NCBI GenBank assembly: GCA_019119675.1
Contig: DWWO01000063.1
Location: forward strand, 1 to 53,022
Reading direction: 5' to 3'
Length of the DNA: 53,022 nucleotides
From: Candidatus Mediterraneibacter faecipullorum
Lineage (GTDB): Bacteria; Bacillota; Clostridia; Lachnospirales; Lachnospiraceae
Every line of letters starts with the position of its first letter. The first letter of the stretch is position 1. The notes below the pieces were generated by a model. That model had not been told where the DNA came from, searched no databases, and saw only the letters and a list, made by a program, of their open reading frames with translations. Shown here one piece after another: positions 16,824-25,443 of this stretch. Made by a program: the position numbers and the translations under genes.

Positions 16824-16852
16824 TATATATCCGGTCTCCCGGGTATATACAA
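16824..16852 (-). promoter_or_regulatory. Possible promoter of the WXG100 gene
   Basis: On the minus strand TTGTAT (16852-16847) and TATATA (16829-16824) are 17 bases apart in the short gap between EssC and WXG100. With the hairpin at 16429 it could give a separate short transcript for the WXG100 protein. Confidence 0.4.
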
Positions 16853-16855
16853 AAC

Positions 16856-19800
16856 TTATGCGCCCTGATCCGGCGCGGCGAGCGGCGTCTTGAGTTTCAT
16901 GCACTCGTTGTCTTTGATGTAATACCCGTCGCCCGTCTCGATCGGTTTCTTGAACTTTCTTGCCACTGCAAGCGGCATGTCATATATCTTCATATTGGAA
17001 ATGTCGTCAAAATACATCATGTGGTGCTGGTCGCGGATATTCTTGAATATCTCCGGAGCACTGTACGGTATCGGCACATTCTCAACTGCCGAAATGATGA
17101 TGCACACATTCAGATTCTTATACCTGCCGGTAATATTCTTATATGCTTCCATTGCCTCCCTGTCATTGCAGACGACGACAGCCGCATCATAACTGTCGAT
17201 CACCAGCATAAGGAGCGGGGACTTCGCGAGTACTTCGTCATCCCCTGCTGCCAGGGCGTCATACCGCTCTTTTAACTGTTCCTCGATCTCTTTCACAAAC
17301 CGCAGCGCATCGTCTGTAAGGATGCTGTAACCGCATGTATATCTCTTTTCCTTTAAGGCTGCCAGGCGCTTGCCGATGCTGTCCGATATGTACAGCTTCA
17401 TCTGTTCCGGATACATCGTATCCAGCATATCGATCATATATCTCATCCAGTTGTGGCGGCCGGCTCCCTCTCTGCCGGTGACGGCGAGAACCCCGATGGA
17501 CGCAAGGTCAAGCACATGCGGCATGACCGTCTCGTAATCGAGTCCGGCTGCCACCGCAAATCTCTGCCGCATCATACTCTGGAATTCTGTCCTCATATAC
17601 TGCTCGTTCAGCACCGCAGGGATGAGCGGGATACGGACTGCCGCCATGCTGCCGCAGGATGCGTTTGTCTGCGCGATGTATTCCCGGATCTTCTGCGCTC
17701 TCTCGAACTCTTTCTCCCCGGGGAATGCAAGATAGCACTGGCACTCCAGATGCCGCTTCTCGATCTCCACGAAGCAGCGCCCCGGTATATTGTCAAGTCT
17801 CTGGCTGCAGTGCTCGAACAAAGCTCCATACTCGCTCGAGTCATTGCAGAACGTTGCGATACGCACAGAGAAGTTAGACAGATATTTATATCCGATCCCT
17901 GCTGTCTGTGCATTCGCTATGATGATACTGATCCCCACTGTGATGCCTTCCCGGCACAGATTCAGCAGTTCGTCGTCATCCTGGAAATACAGCTCTTTGA
18001 GCGCCGTCAGGTTATCGATGATCAGTACGATCTGCGGCAGGTCTGTGCGTCCCGCCTCTCTATATGCTGTGAACGAGCTGACTCCGACAGAGATCAGGCG
18101 TTCTTTTCTCTCTTCCATCTCCGTTCTGAGAAGTTTGAACAGGTTCTTGAGCTTCTCATCCTCCGAAGCACAGACAACGCCTCCCACATGGTTCAGGCTG
18201 TCGAAATTCTTCAGCACCATGGACGCGAAGTCAAGGACATAGATGGATACTTCCTCCGGCGTATATCTGGACGCCAGACTGCGGATGATGTTCTGCAGGA
18301 TATTCGTCTTACCGGTCTGGGCGGAGCCGATGATGATCGTGTTCTGACTTCCCACATCCACAGAATAGACTCCCTGATACTGGTTGTCCGGATCGTCATA
18401 AATACCGAGATCCGCATAGAATCCGCCGTCTCCTGCCGCCGCTGTCTCCTGTAATGCAAAATCAATATGTTCGCCCAGGGCAGGCAGACAGATATCCGGA
18501 AGTTTATTCAGATGAGCCTTTTCGCAGTAATCATGGACATACTTCACGATCGCATCAAGCTGGGTAAGGCTGCCTTTGCCGCTCTTATCCTTCTTCTGGA
18601 CATATACCGGCGTCTTCTTTCCCGCATCCGGCACCTGCCATATGGTAAACTCTCTGACATTACCATTGTCAGACACCGCCGGCGCCCCGCTGTATGCGGA
18701 CTGGAACAGCTCGAAGATCTCGTTGTTCCCCACCTGCAGATATGCCCGGCCCGGCTCCTTGATCTCCGCCGCCAGCGGGGATTTGAGCACTTCGTTACTG
18801 TCTTCCTTGCTCTGTACTTTCAGACAGAGCTTAAATCTCGAGTTACTCCAGATCTGTTCATTGACCTGCCCGGCAGGCTTCTGTGTGGCAAGGATCAAAT
18901 GTACACCCAGGCTTCGTCCGATACGCGCCGCTGAGATCAGCTCTTTCATAAATTCCGGCTGTTCTGCCTTTAACTCCGCAAATTCATCCACAATGATGAT
19001 CAGATGCGGCAGCGGTTCCTTTACCTCGCCCGCCTGATATTTTCTTATGTATTTGTCTATATGGTTTACTTCCGCGTCCGCAAAGAGCCGCTGACGTTTC
19101 TGAAGTTCCGCCTTGATAGACTTCAGGGAGCGGTTGATCGCTTTTCCGTCGATATTGGTGATTGCTCCGAGCAGATGGGGAAGTTCCTCGAACTGGTTCA
19201 CCATACCGCCGCCCTTGAAGTCGATGATCATAAATCCCACTTCATACGGATGGAACAATGTCGCCATGGAGAGGATATAGGTCTGCAGGATCTCGGACTT
19301 ACCGGAACCTGTCGTACCTGCCACAAGGCCATGAGGGCCGTGCGCCTTATCGTGCAGATCCAGACTTATGATCCCTGTCTTGGACACTCCGACCGGGGCT
19401 GCCATGGACCGGAACACATGGGAAGTCTTCCACCGTGCTCCCAGATCGATGTCGTCTACCGTAAGGATCCCCATCATTTCAAACATGCTGATACTCTTGG
19501 TAAGAGAACTCTCCAGCGAGATCTCTTCCGTGTACACCGGCGCCAGGATATCCACGGCCCGGCGCGCCTGCCTGTCGCTGATATGCGGATAGAGGAATAC
19601 ATTCATCCGGGAACGGTCCTGCGCATCGATCAGCACGCCCTGCTGTGCGTCAAGGATATTGACAAGCGCCGAGCATCCCACCGGGATCTCCGAGCGGTCG
19701 TTCCCGAAGAAGACGAACGTCACTCCCAGGTCTTTTGCATTTTCCACGAACTTTGATACCGGATGATTCTTAAAGCCATATTCATCATAGAAAAATACGA

Positions 19801-21379
19801 TAATGTGATTGTCATATGACTTATTCTGTTCTCTTACTGTCAGTTCCTTATACAGATACTCGAAGATCAGGTTCTTGCTCTCGTCATCGCCCACGATCGC
19901 CCTCGTATCCGTCTGTTCGCAGTATGCGTTAGGAAGGAACCTCAGCCAGTGCACTCTGTCCTTATGCTTCTCCTCTACTACAAAGAAAAGCCGCACATCC
20001 GAAAAATACTGGCGGGTCACCAGATCGACGATGATATTCTTGAACAGTTCAAACCGGTACTGCTCCTGCCCTGTGATCCCCAGTGCATTCATAGACTTCA
20101 GATCACATACGACAGGCACGCCCTGAACGTATTTGTACGCCTCGCTGATCTGCTCCGGCATAAGCTGCAGGTCGTCCTCGATCTCCAGGCGCTCCTGCTT
20201 CTTATACTTGACCGGCCGTCTGGACTCCACCGCCCCGCTGCCAAGACGGACACACAGGAAGTCCTCATCCTCGGGAACACGGTCAAACAGATCCGGCGAG
20301 AAGCTCTCCAGACGCTGTTTCTCTATATCCTGGGATACATAGATCTCCTCCAGGGATTTCTGTTCGCCGGCGCGGCACTGTTCGATCTCCGCTGTCTTTT
20401 TCTCTATGTAGGCGTTATATTTTACGATCCTCTCTTCTGATTTTTCTTTGAACTCTTTCTTTCCCTCCCGGACGCCCATGACCGCCGTGACGATCGCGAT
20501 CACGCCGGAGATCAGAGAGAAGAGGATCATTGTGCCGCCCATAAATGCCATAGCGCCCGCCGCGATCAGGATCCCGAGAGACGGAAATATCCGCATGAAG
20601 AGATTGTTCTTCGGCTTCTGCGGCTTTTCAGGCGGATCCAGTATCTCGATCTCATCCTCGCACACGATAGTCTTCAGCCTTGTATTGCGGCTGAATCCCG
20701 GATAGTTCTTATGTTCCGGCACATCGTTGAACGAGAGACCTGTGATCCCCATATCCCCGCGGATCTCCGTCCATATCTTCCCGTTCTTATAGTAGAAGAA
20801 ATAATCCGATACAGAGAAGAAGTCCCCGCTTCTGATCTCTTCTCTCATCTCTGCTTTCTTTCCGTTGTGATATACGCCGTACAGCGTCCGCTCTGTCTGG
20901 AGCATCAGGGAATCCTTCTGACGGTAAAGGAGCATAGACTCATTGACCGTATACTGGCTGCGCAGGATGATATTGCACCCGCTTCCCGAACCAATCCGCA
21001 CGGACTGCGCCGCTCCCAGATCGATGATCCTCTCATATTTCCTGCGCCCGCTCTCAAAGTCGATCAGGAACTCCATCCGGAATACGAGATTATCGGAATC
21101 CTGATACTTTACTTCCAGAGAATCTCCATGTGCAAGCTCCGCTGTCATGAGCTTTCGCACATCCCCCCATGACAGATACAGATTATCCGAACACAGGACA
21201 GACCATTTCCCGTTTCTCCGGATAAATGTAAGCTCGATCCTGCCGAAGAACAAATCCTTGTAGAGACGCACACCGCAGTCGATGCCTGTCCCGACTTTCA
21301 GCTCTTCCGTGTCTGCCGTCAGCTCGATCTCTTTGTAAAGATTTTTATTGGATATAATGACCTTATATCTGTTATCCAT
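16856..21379 (-). CDS. essC: EssC-type FtsK/SpoIIIE ATPase of the type VII secretion system
   Basis: The 1507-residue protein has the full EssC layout. Residues 1-200 hold two FHA-like beta domains (VRIGSGSGCNIILRS is one FHA turn). Two close membrane helices follow near 265-305, then three ATPase domains. Domain 1 has an intact Walker A (AGTTGSGKS, near 688) and Walker B (LIIIVDEFAEL, near 793). Domain 2 has GSAQTGKT (near 1017) and IVLIIDNLTAL. Domain 3 is degenerate: GREGAGRHN lacks the Walker lysine, but LLMLVIDSYDAA remains. It is the membrane motor that exports the WXG100, LXG and probably lipase substrates. It lies 12 bases after the YukD gene. Confidence 0.93.
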   Translation of the reverse strand: MDNRYKVIISNKNLYKEIELTADTEELKVGTGIDCGVRLYKDLFFGRIELTFIRRNGKWSVLCSDNLYLSWGDVRKLMTAELAHGDSLEVKYQDSDNLVFRMEFLIDFESGRRKYERIIDLGAAQSVRIGSGSGCNIILRSQYTVNESMLLYRQKDSLMLQTERTLYGVYHNGKKAEMREEIRSGDFFSVSDYFFYYKNGKIWTEIRGDMGITGLSFNDVPEHKNYPGFSRNTRLKTIVCEDEIEILDPPEKPQKPKNNLFMRIFPSLGILIAAGAMAFMGGTMILFSLISGVIAIVTAVMGVREGKKEFKEKSEERIVKYNAYIEKKTAEIEQCRAGEQKSLEEIYVSQDIEKQRLESFSPDLFDRVPEDEDFLCVRLGSGAVESRRPVKYKKQERLEIEDDLQLMPEQISEAYKYVQGVPVVCDLKSMNALGITGQEQYRFELFKNIIVDLVTRQYFSDVRLFFVVEEKHKDRVHWLRFLPNAYCEQTDTRAIVGDDESKNLIFEYLYKELTVREQNKSYDNHIIVFFYDEYGFKNHPVSKFVENAKDLGVTFVFFGNDRSEIPVGCSALVNILDAQQGVLIDAQDRSRMNVFLYPHISDRQARRAVDILAPVYTEEISLESSLTKSISMFEMMGILTVDDIDLGARWKTSHVFRSMAAPVGVSKTGIISLDLHDKAHGPHGLVAGTTGSGKSEILQTYILSMATLFHPYEVGFMIIDFKGGGMVNQFEELPHLLGAITNIDGKAINRSLKSIKAELQKRQRLFADAEVNHIDKYIRKYQAGEVKEPLPHLIIIVDEFAELKAEQPEFMKELISAARIGRSLGVHLILATQKPAGQVNEQIWSNSRFKLCLKVQSKEDSNEVLKSPLAAEIKEPGRAYLQVGNNEIFELFQSAYSGAPAVSDNGNVREFTIWQVPDAGKKTPVYVQKKDKSGKGSLTQLDAIVKYVHDYCEKAHLNKLPDICLPALGEHIDFALQETAAAGDGGFYADLGIYDDPDNQYQGVYSVDVGSQNTIIIGSAQTGKTNILQNIIRSLASRYTPEEVSIYVLDFASMVLKNFDSLNHVGGVVCASEDEKLKNLFKLLRTEMEERKERLISVGVSSFTAYREAGRTDLPQIVLIIDNLTALKELYFQDDDELLNLCREGITVGISIIIANAQTAGIGYKYLSNFSVRIATFCNDSSEYGALFEHCSQRLDNIPGRCFVEIEKRHLECQCYLAFPGEKEFERAQKIREYIAQTNASCGSMAAVRIPLIPAVLNEQYMRTEFQSMMRQRFAVAAGLDYETVMPHVLDLASIGVLAVTGREGAGRHNWMRYMIDMLDTMYPEQMKLYISDSIGKRLAALKEKRYTCGYSILTDDALRFVKEIEEQLKERYDALAAGDDEVLAKSPLLMLVIDSYDAAVVVCNDREAMEAYKNITGRYKNLNVCIIISAVENVPIPYSAPEIFKNIRDQHHMMYFDDISNMKIYDMPLAVARKFKKPIETGDGYYIKDNECMKLKTPLAAPDQGA

Positions 21380-21391
21380 GCCGCTATACTC

Positions 21392-21646
21392 CTATTCCGT
21401 GAAATTAATGATGCTCCCTGTGCGGATGCCGGATTCCCTGAGCGTCCTGTTGCCTCTCAGAAGAGCTACCGGCCGCTCCGCTTTCAGATAACAGTTTTTG
21501 ATATCCGTCGTATCGATCCCCAGTTCATATGCCGTATTGAGCGCATTTACCAGTTCATTCGCCGAAATGTCCAGAGGGACTTCCAGGTCGACGGAAGTAT
21601 TCTTTTTTACGATGTTGAATATGATGATCGCTTTCTCGCTGTCCAT
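21392..21646 (-). CDS. esaB: YukD/EsaB ubiquitin-like protein
   Basis: The 84-residue protein has a ubiquitin-like beta-grasp pattern: an N-terminal hairpin (AIIIFNIVKKNTSVDLEVPL), a helix (ANELVNALNTAYELG) and the ending LRESGIRTGSIINFTE. This is the usual YukD/EsaB partner of EssC and it sits directly upstream of that gene. In known systems it regulates secretion and lacks a conjugation tail. Confidence 0.88.
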   Translation of the reverse strand: MDSEKAIIIFNIVKKNTSVDLEVPLDISANELVNALNTAYELGIDTTDIKNCYLKAERPVALLRGNRTLRESGIRTGSIINFTE

Positions 21647-21662
21647 TCTCTCTCCCTCTCTG

Positions 21663-22727
21663 TCACATGATCAGAAACGCCGTCTTCTGTATCCCGCTGT
21701 CATGGGCCAGTCTGTCCGCCGTAATGTCCTCGCCCTCAGAAAAATGTGCGATATACTCATTTACCTGAAACCTGACGGCAGTCTCGGACGACGTCAGGTA
21801 ATTCTCTGCATCTTTCCGGAAATCATTGCAGACGAACAGATACTTGTCACTGCCGATCCCGTTGATGTTAGACGCCATCGCATCGGTGGCGAGCACAGAG
21901 GTTTTCGTCTGCTTCGTCACGATGACCACTTTGTCCGCCTCCCCGATCAGAGCCGCTTTCTCTTCGTCAAACACCGGATCCGCATCTATAATGATAAAGT
22001 CGTACTCATTTGTCTTCTTCGCGGACGCCGCGATCTTCCGGTATACGGAATAATGCAGTCCCAGAGACATGAGCGGCGCTTTAAACGGCGGCAGATAGCT
22101 GAACTCCTCTCTCCGGACGACATGCCGGATCTCCTGGTAGACAGACGGCTGCGGATCCGCCAGCCTCATATATACGTCCGGGGAGGAAACAGACCCTTTA
22201 TTCTCCAGCCGGTACTGGAATGTCTGCAGCCTTTCCGCATTGATATAGAGCACCTTCTTGTAATTTCTCGTCAGGCATCCTGCCAGCCCCATCGCCACAG
22301 TCGTCTTTCCCGCTCCCCCGCAGGCCGAACAGACAAGCACAGTCTGACACGCCTTTTTCGTATGGATCTTTGTGTTCAGCACATCAGAACTCTTCCCGAC
22401 GATCTCATTAAAGATCTCCCGCAGGCTTGTATATTTAAAAAGCCTGTTGATGGAAAGTTCCTCTGTCGTCCCCTCTTCATACTGCTCCGCCATGACAAAG
22501 ATATATCCGATATCGTGGCGGCGGAGCGCGCCGCTGTAGAGCCTGTCTGACACGATCAGGATATCCGCTTTCTGCGGACTTGCAAAAAGCTGTTCAAAGC
22601 AGGACTGATCCGTGATGATCTCCAGTTCCGTCTCATCCGGGAACTCTTCGGCAAATTTCGCCTGAAGAGGAATGATGTAATTGATATCTGTGTCTGCTAT
22701 AATGATCCTCGGTTTTGCCACTTCCAT
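21663..22727 (-). CDS. ParA/MinD-superfamily ATPase, TadZ/CpaE-like
   Basis: The 354-residue protein starts right after AAGGAGAAC. Residues 1-115 look like a degenerate receiver domain (PRIIIADTDINYIIPL). A deviant Walker A (CSACGGAGKTTVAMGLAG, near 133-150), a switch region and DFIIIDADPVF follow. This receiver-plus-MinD form is that of TadZ/CpaE proteins, which place secretion or pilus machines at the pole. It lies between the FHA protein and YukD in the core operon, so it may position the type VII apparatus. Such an ATPase is not part of the well-studied staphylococcal or Bacillus systems. Confidence 0.8.
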   Translation of the reverse strand: MEVAKPRIIIADTDINYIIPLQAKFAEEFPDETELEIITDQSCFEQLFASPQKADILIVSDRLYSGALRRHDIGYIFVMAEQYEEGTTEELSINRLFKYTSLREIFNEIVGKSSDVLNTKIHTKKACQTVLVCSACGGAGKTTVAMGLAGCLTRNYKKVLYINAERLQTFQYRLENKGSVSSPDVYMRLADPQPSVYQEIRHVVRREEFSYLPPFKAPLMSLGLHYSVYRKIAASAKKTNEYDFIIIDADPVFDEEKAALIGEADKVVIVTKQTKTSVLATDAMASNINGIGSDKYLFVCNDFRKDAENYLTSSETAVRFQVNEYIAHFSEGEDITADRLAHDSGIQKTAFLIM

Positions 22728-22734
22728 GTTCTCC

Positions 22735-23643
22735 TTATCTGATGATCACCTGAAAATCCGTATTCGCCAACCTGACCACGTCGCCGTTTTTCAACGGATA
22801 TGCCCGCTCCGGGGTCAGGCGTTCCTGATTGATATATGTGCCGTTGGCACTTTTCAGATCCGTAATCTCATATCCGCCGTTCTTTCTGCTGACCTTACAG
22901 TGCAGCCGGCTGATCATCCGGTTAAATGTTACTGCCCCGTCCACCGCCGAGACTTTCTTGCCTATGATAAACTCGTCTTTTGTTACTTTAAGCTCTGTGC
23001 GCGGCGCATTCATGGTCACCAGATACATAGTCTGTTCTTTCGCTTTCTCAGGTACAGGCGGAGCAGGCTCTCTGCGGATCGTACCGCCGCGCAGACGGAC
23101 GGCCGTCTCCTCCAAAGTGAGGGTGCCGTCTGACAGATCTTCGGACAGGCGCTTAAGTTCCGGAGTATATTTATCCGCTCTGCAGTCGATCGCTTTGATC
23201 AGTCCGGCTCTCAATTCATTCTCAAACCCCGTTTCGTCCGGAAAGAGCGGCGGTTCCACCGGCAGATAGGCAAGCCGTACTTTGTACGTGGCTGTATCGA
23301 TATAGATTTTTTCAAATGAGATATCCAGATTGCTGCACGTAAGGAATCCGTTATTCTTTACCTCGCCGACAGCATCCAGCAGATTCCCGGCCACAGCCAG
23401 GAATCTGTCCGCGCTCAGGACCGGGGCAAGCGCGGAAAATGCTTTATAGCTGTCCGTCATATAGTACAGTTCGGTCTTTCCGTTGTAAGTCATTTTCATG
23501 CTGCGCAGAAAGCAGCCCCCGGTCTGGCTTTGCAGCACTTTGTATTCTGTTGTGAGGAAACGACTGTTATCGTTCAATATATAAGCAAAATTCGTTCCGC
23601 ATTTCATTTCTGTAAATATTTGATTGTCTGTAGATGCGTCCAT
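22735..23643 (-). CDS. FHA protein with DUF6382-like N-terminal domain
   Basis: The 302-residue soluble protein has two parts. Residues 1-190 resemble the DUF6382 domain (CSNLDISFEKIYIDTATYKV, then VRLAYLPVEPP), a fold that reminds me of the degenerate kinase part of EssB. Residues 210-300 are an FHA domain with RLHCKVSR, SANGTYINQERL and a typical C-terminal strand. No membrane helix is present. It may bind phosphothreonine on the ETTLL proteins or on the kinases encoded in the cluster and link them to the ATPases. The EssB comparison is only an impression of shape and position. Confidence 0.75.
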   Translation of the reverse strand: MDASTDNQIFTEMKCGTNFAYILNDNSRFLTTEYKVLQSQTGGCFLRSMKMTYNGKTELYYMTDSYKAFSALAPVLSADRFLAVAGNLLDAVGEVKNNGFLTCSNLDISFEKIYIDTATYKVRLAYLPVEPPLFPDETGFENELRAGLIKAIDCRADKYTPELKRLSEDLSDGTLTLEETAVRLRGGTIRREPAPPVPEKAKEQTMYLVTMNAPRTELKVTKDEFIIGKKVSAVDGAVTFNRMISRLHCKVSRKNGGYEITDLKSANGTYINQERLTPERAYPLKNGDVVRLANTDFQVIIR

Positions 23644-23697
23644 CTGTCTTTTCCTCTCTTCCCTAAAAGTCTCAGGTTGTGAAAAGCTCCGCCTGTG

Positions 23698-25287
23698 CTA
23701 CTTGCTGCCTTCCACAAGATCGTCTTCATCGCCGGCCCTGTTCAGGATATTCAGCTCGCCGTGATCCAGCTCAAAGACTTCCCATATATTCTCGACGCCG
23801 GCTCCCGGCGCTACCGTGATCACTTCCGGCTGCGCCTGTCCCGGCAGATATACCTTGACAGTAGCCCCGTACTCCTGCAGTGTATTGGTAAGCCTGTAAT
23901 CCACTACCGTATACCGGTACACGCCGTTCAGGTCGTACAGTGTGATCGTCTCCGGCCCGTATCCGTTGGTATCGTCTACATCAAGCTCCGCGAACGTCTC
24001 CCCGCCGGATGACGCTGTCTTCCTGTAATAACTTACAAATACGCTTCCTCCGTCATCACTGTCGCCAATCAGGTAGGAATCCAGATCCTGCGGCTCCGCT
24101 CCCCACTCAAGGACGATACGCGCCGAGCCTGCTGCCAGCTCCGGTGAAATAATGAACTGCTCGCCACTGTAGTTCCTGTCTTCTTCCATCTCGAACTCGA
24201 AGGTCTCTACGACATAACCGTCCGCCATGATCGTCACATCATAGACATCCGGATCAAGCTCCACGGAAAACGCTCCTTTGCTGTCCGTTGACGCCTCTCC
24301 GGTATGCGATGCGTCTTCCTGCCCTGCAAATACAAGCTCTGCATCCGGCACTCCTTCTCCTGTCATAGCATCGACCACGACTCCGCTCAGGACGCCCTTT
24401 GTGCTCCTGTTCTTGTTTGCATCCGGAAGAAGCACCTCATTCCATGCATTTGCAGACTGGATCGTTCCTGATGCATCTGTCTCGATGTTGATGATGACTG
24501 AGCCTGTCCGAAGCTGTACATAGGTCCGCTCCGCATCCGTAACCGGCTCTACTGTCGAGCTCGATATTGCCTGTAACTGCTCAAGTGTGACCGGTGCCGC
24601 AAAGTTATCAAAGATAATATCCAGAGAATCCAGCTCCAGCTTCTCCGGCATTCCCGTCTCATCCGGACGGTTCTTCTTATCATCTACGATCGTGTCATCC
24701 TCCGGAGTATCTGAATAGTACATCGTCGCAGAAAGATCGTCATGGACGACTTTGACCTCTCCTTTTGCCACCTTTACAATATCCGGCCACGCGCCGTACT
24801 CGTCAGAATAATCGCTGAATGTAAAGTTCTCCAGCCTCTGGAGGAAAGCGGTATTCCAGCCGAACTGTCCCCGTCTCTTCTCCATGGTCTCCTTATCCTG
24901 ATCCTCCCCGAATCGATTCACCAGCAGAGAACCATCGTTAATGCCGTTCAGCATATCCAGTATCGTCGGAGCTTTTGAATAGGTGTATCCTCTTTCAAGA
25001 GTTGCTTTCGCCTGTGATACTTTTCCCTGGTTCAGATACACATCCGCCAGTCCCAGATATGCCTCTTCTTCCTCCGGTACTGCTTCGATCGCATTCTCAT
25101 ATGCTACGATCGCGTCTTCATACTGTGCTGCCGCCACATATTTTTCCGCTGCCGCTATCTCTTCCTTATATGTTTCCTGATTCAGTCCTCTGCGGATCAG
25201 CAGGATTCCCACGATTACCGCAGCGATCAGAAGCACGCCGCAGATGATCAGAAGCACGATCGTTTTCTTAGACTTTTTCTCTCCCAT
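23698..25287 (-). CDS. Membrane-anchored TPR protein with carboxypeptidase-regulatory-like and YfaP-like domains
   Basis: The 529-residue protein has one N-terminal membrane helix (about 9-31) and is otherwise probably extracellular. TPR repeats follow (36-110, including YEDAIVAYENAIEAVPEEEE). The middle region is unassigned. A carboxypeptidase-regulatory-like domain (near 300-375, LSGVVVDAMTGEGVPDAELV) and a C-terminal beta domain (YTVVDYR near the end) resembling YfaP/DUF2135 complete it. The start follows GGAGGAGAGCGT. In its position it could be a structural part of the envelope-spanning channel. No equivalent is known to me in other type VII systems. Confidence 0.7.
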   Translation of the reverse strand: MGEKKSKKTIVLLIICGVLLIAAVIVGILLIRRGLNQETYKEEIAAAEKYVAAAQYEDAIVAYENAIEAVPEEEEAYLGLADVYLNQGKVSQAKATLERGYTYSKAPTILDMLNGINDGSLLVNRFGEDQDKETMEKRRGQFGWNTAFLQRLENFTFSDYSDEYGAWPDIVKVAKGEVKVVHDDLSATMYYSDTPEDDTIVDDKKNRPDETGMPEKLELDSLDIIFDNFAAPVTLEQLQAISSSTVEPVTDAERTYVQLRTGSVIINIETDASGTIQSANAWNEVLLPDANKNRSTKGVLSGVVVDAMTGEGVPDAELVFAGQEDASHTGEASTDSKGAFSVELDPDVYDVTIMADGYVVETFEFEMEEDRNYSGEQFIISPELAAGSARIVLEWGAEPQDLDSYLIGDSDDGGSVFVSYYRKTASSGGETFAELDVDDTNGYGPETITLYDLNGVYRYTVVDYRLTNTLQEYGATVKVYLPGQAQPEVITVAPGAGVENIWEVFELDHGELNILNRAGDEDDLVEGSK

Positions 25288-25300
25288 ACGCTCTCCTCCC

Positions 25301-25435
25301 TCAGCCCTGTAGCTGACTGATACTGTCCCGGATCTCCTTCTTTTTCTTCGCCAGGATCCGGTAAACGATGATAAATCCGGCGATCGCCGCCAGTATTACC
25401 AACGCACCTGCTATTGCCAGAATGATGCCTGCCAT
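25301..25435 (-). CDS. 44-residue single-helix membrane peptide
   Basis: A complete small frame lies in the gap between the first kinase and the TPR gene: ATG 25435, preceded by GAGGATACAG, to TGA 25301. The product begins MAGIILAIAGALVILAAIAG, continues through a hydrophobic helix to about residue 26, and ends in a basic then polar tail (AKKKKEIRDSISQLQG). The gap on either side is short (8 and 13 bases), so it is placed like a real operon member. It could be a small subunit in the membrane, in the size range of EssA-like components, but no homology is claimed. Confidence 0.6.
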   Translation of the reverse strand: MAGIILAIAGALVILAAIAGFIIVYRILAKKKKEIRDSISQLQG

Positions 25436-25443
25436 CTGTATCC

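Noticed and set aside
17453-18454. A 333-codon plus-strand frame inside EssC
   Set aside because: EssC motifs are intact on the other strand through this whole stretch; the plus frame is rich in His, Arg and Cys and has no family resemblance.
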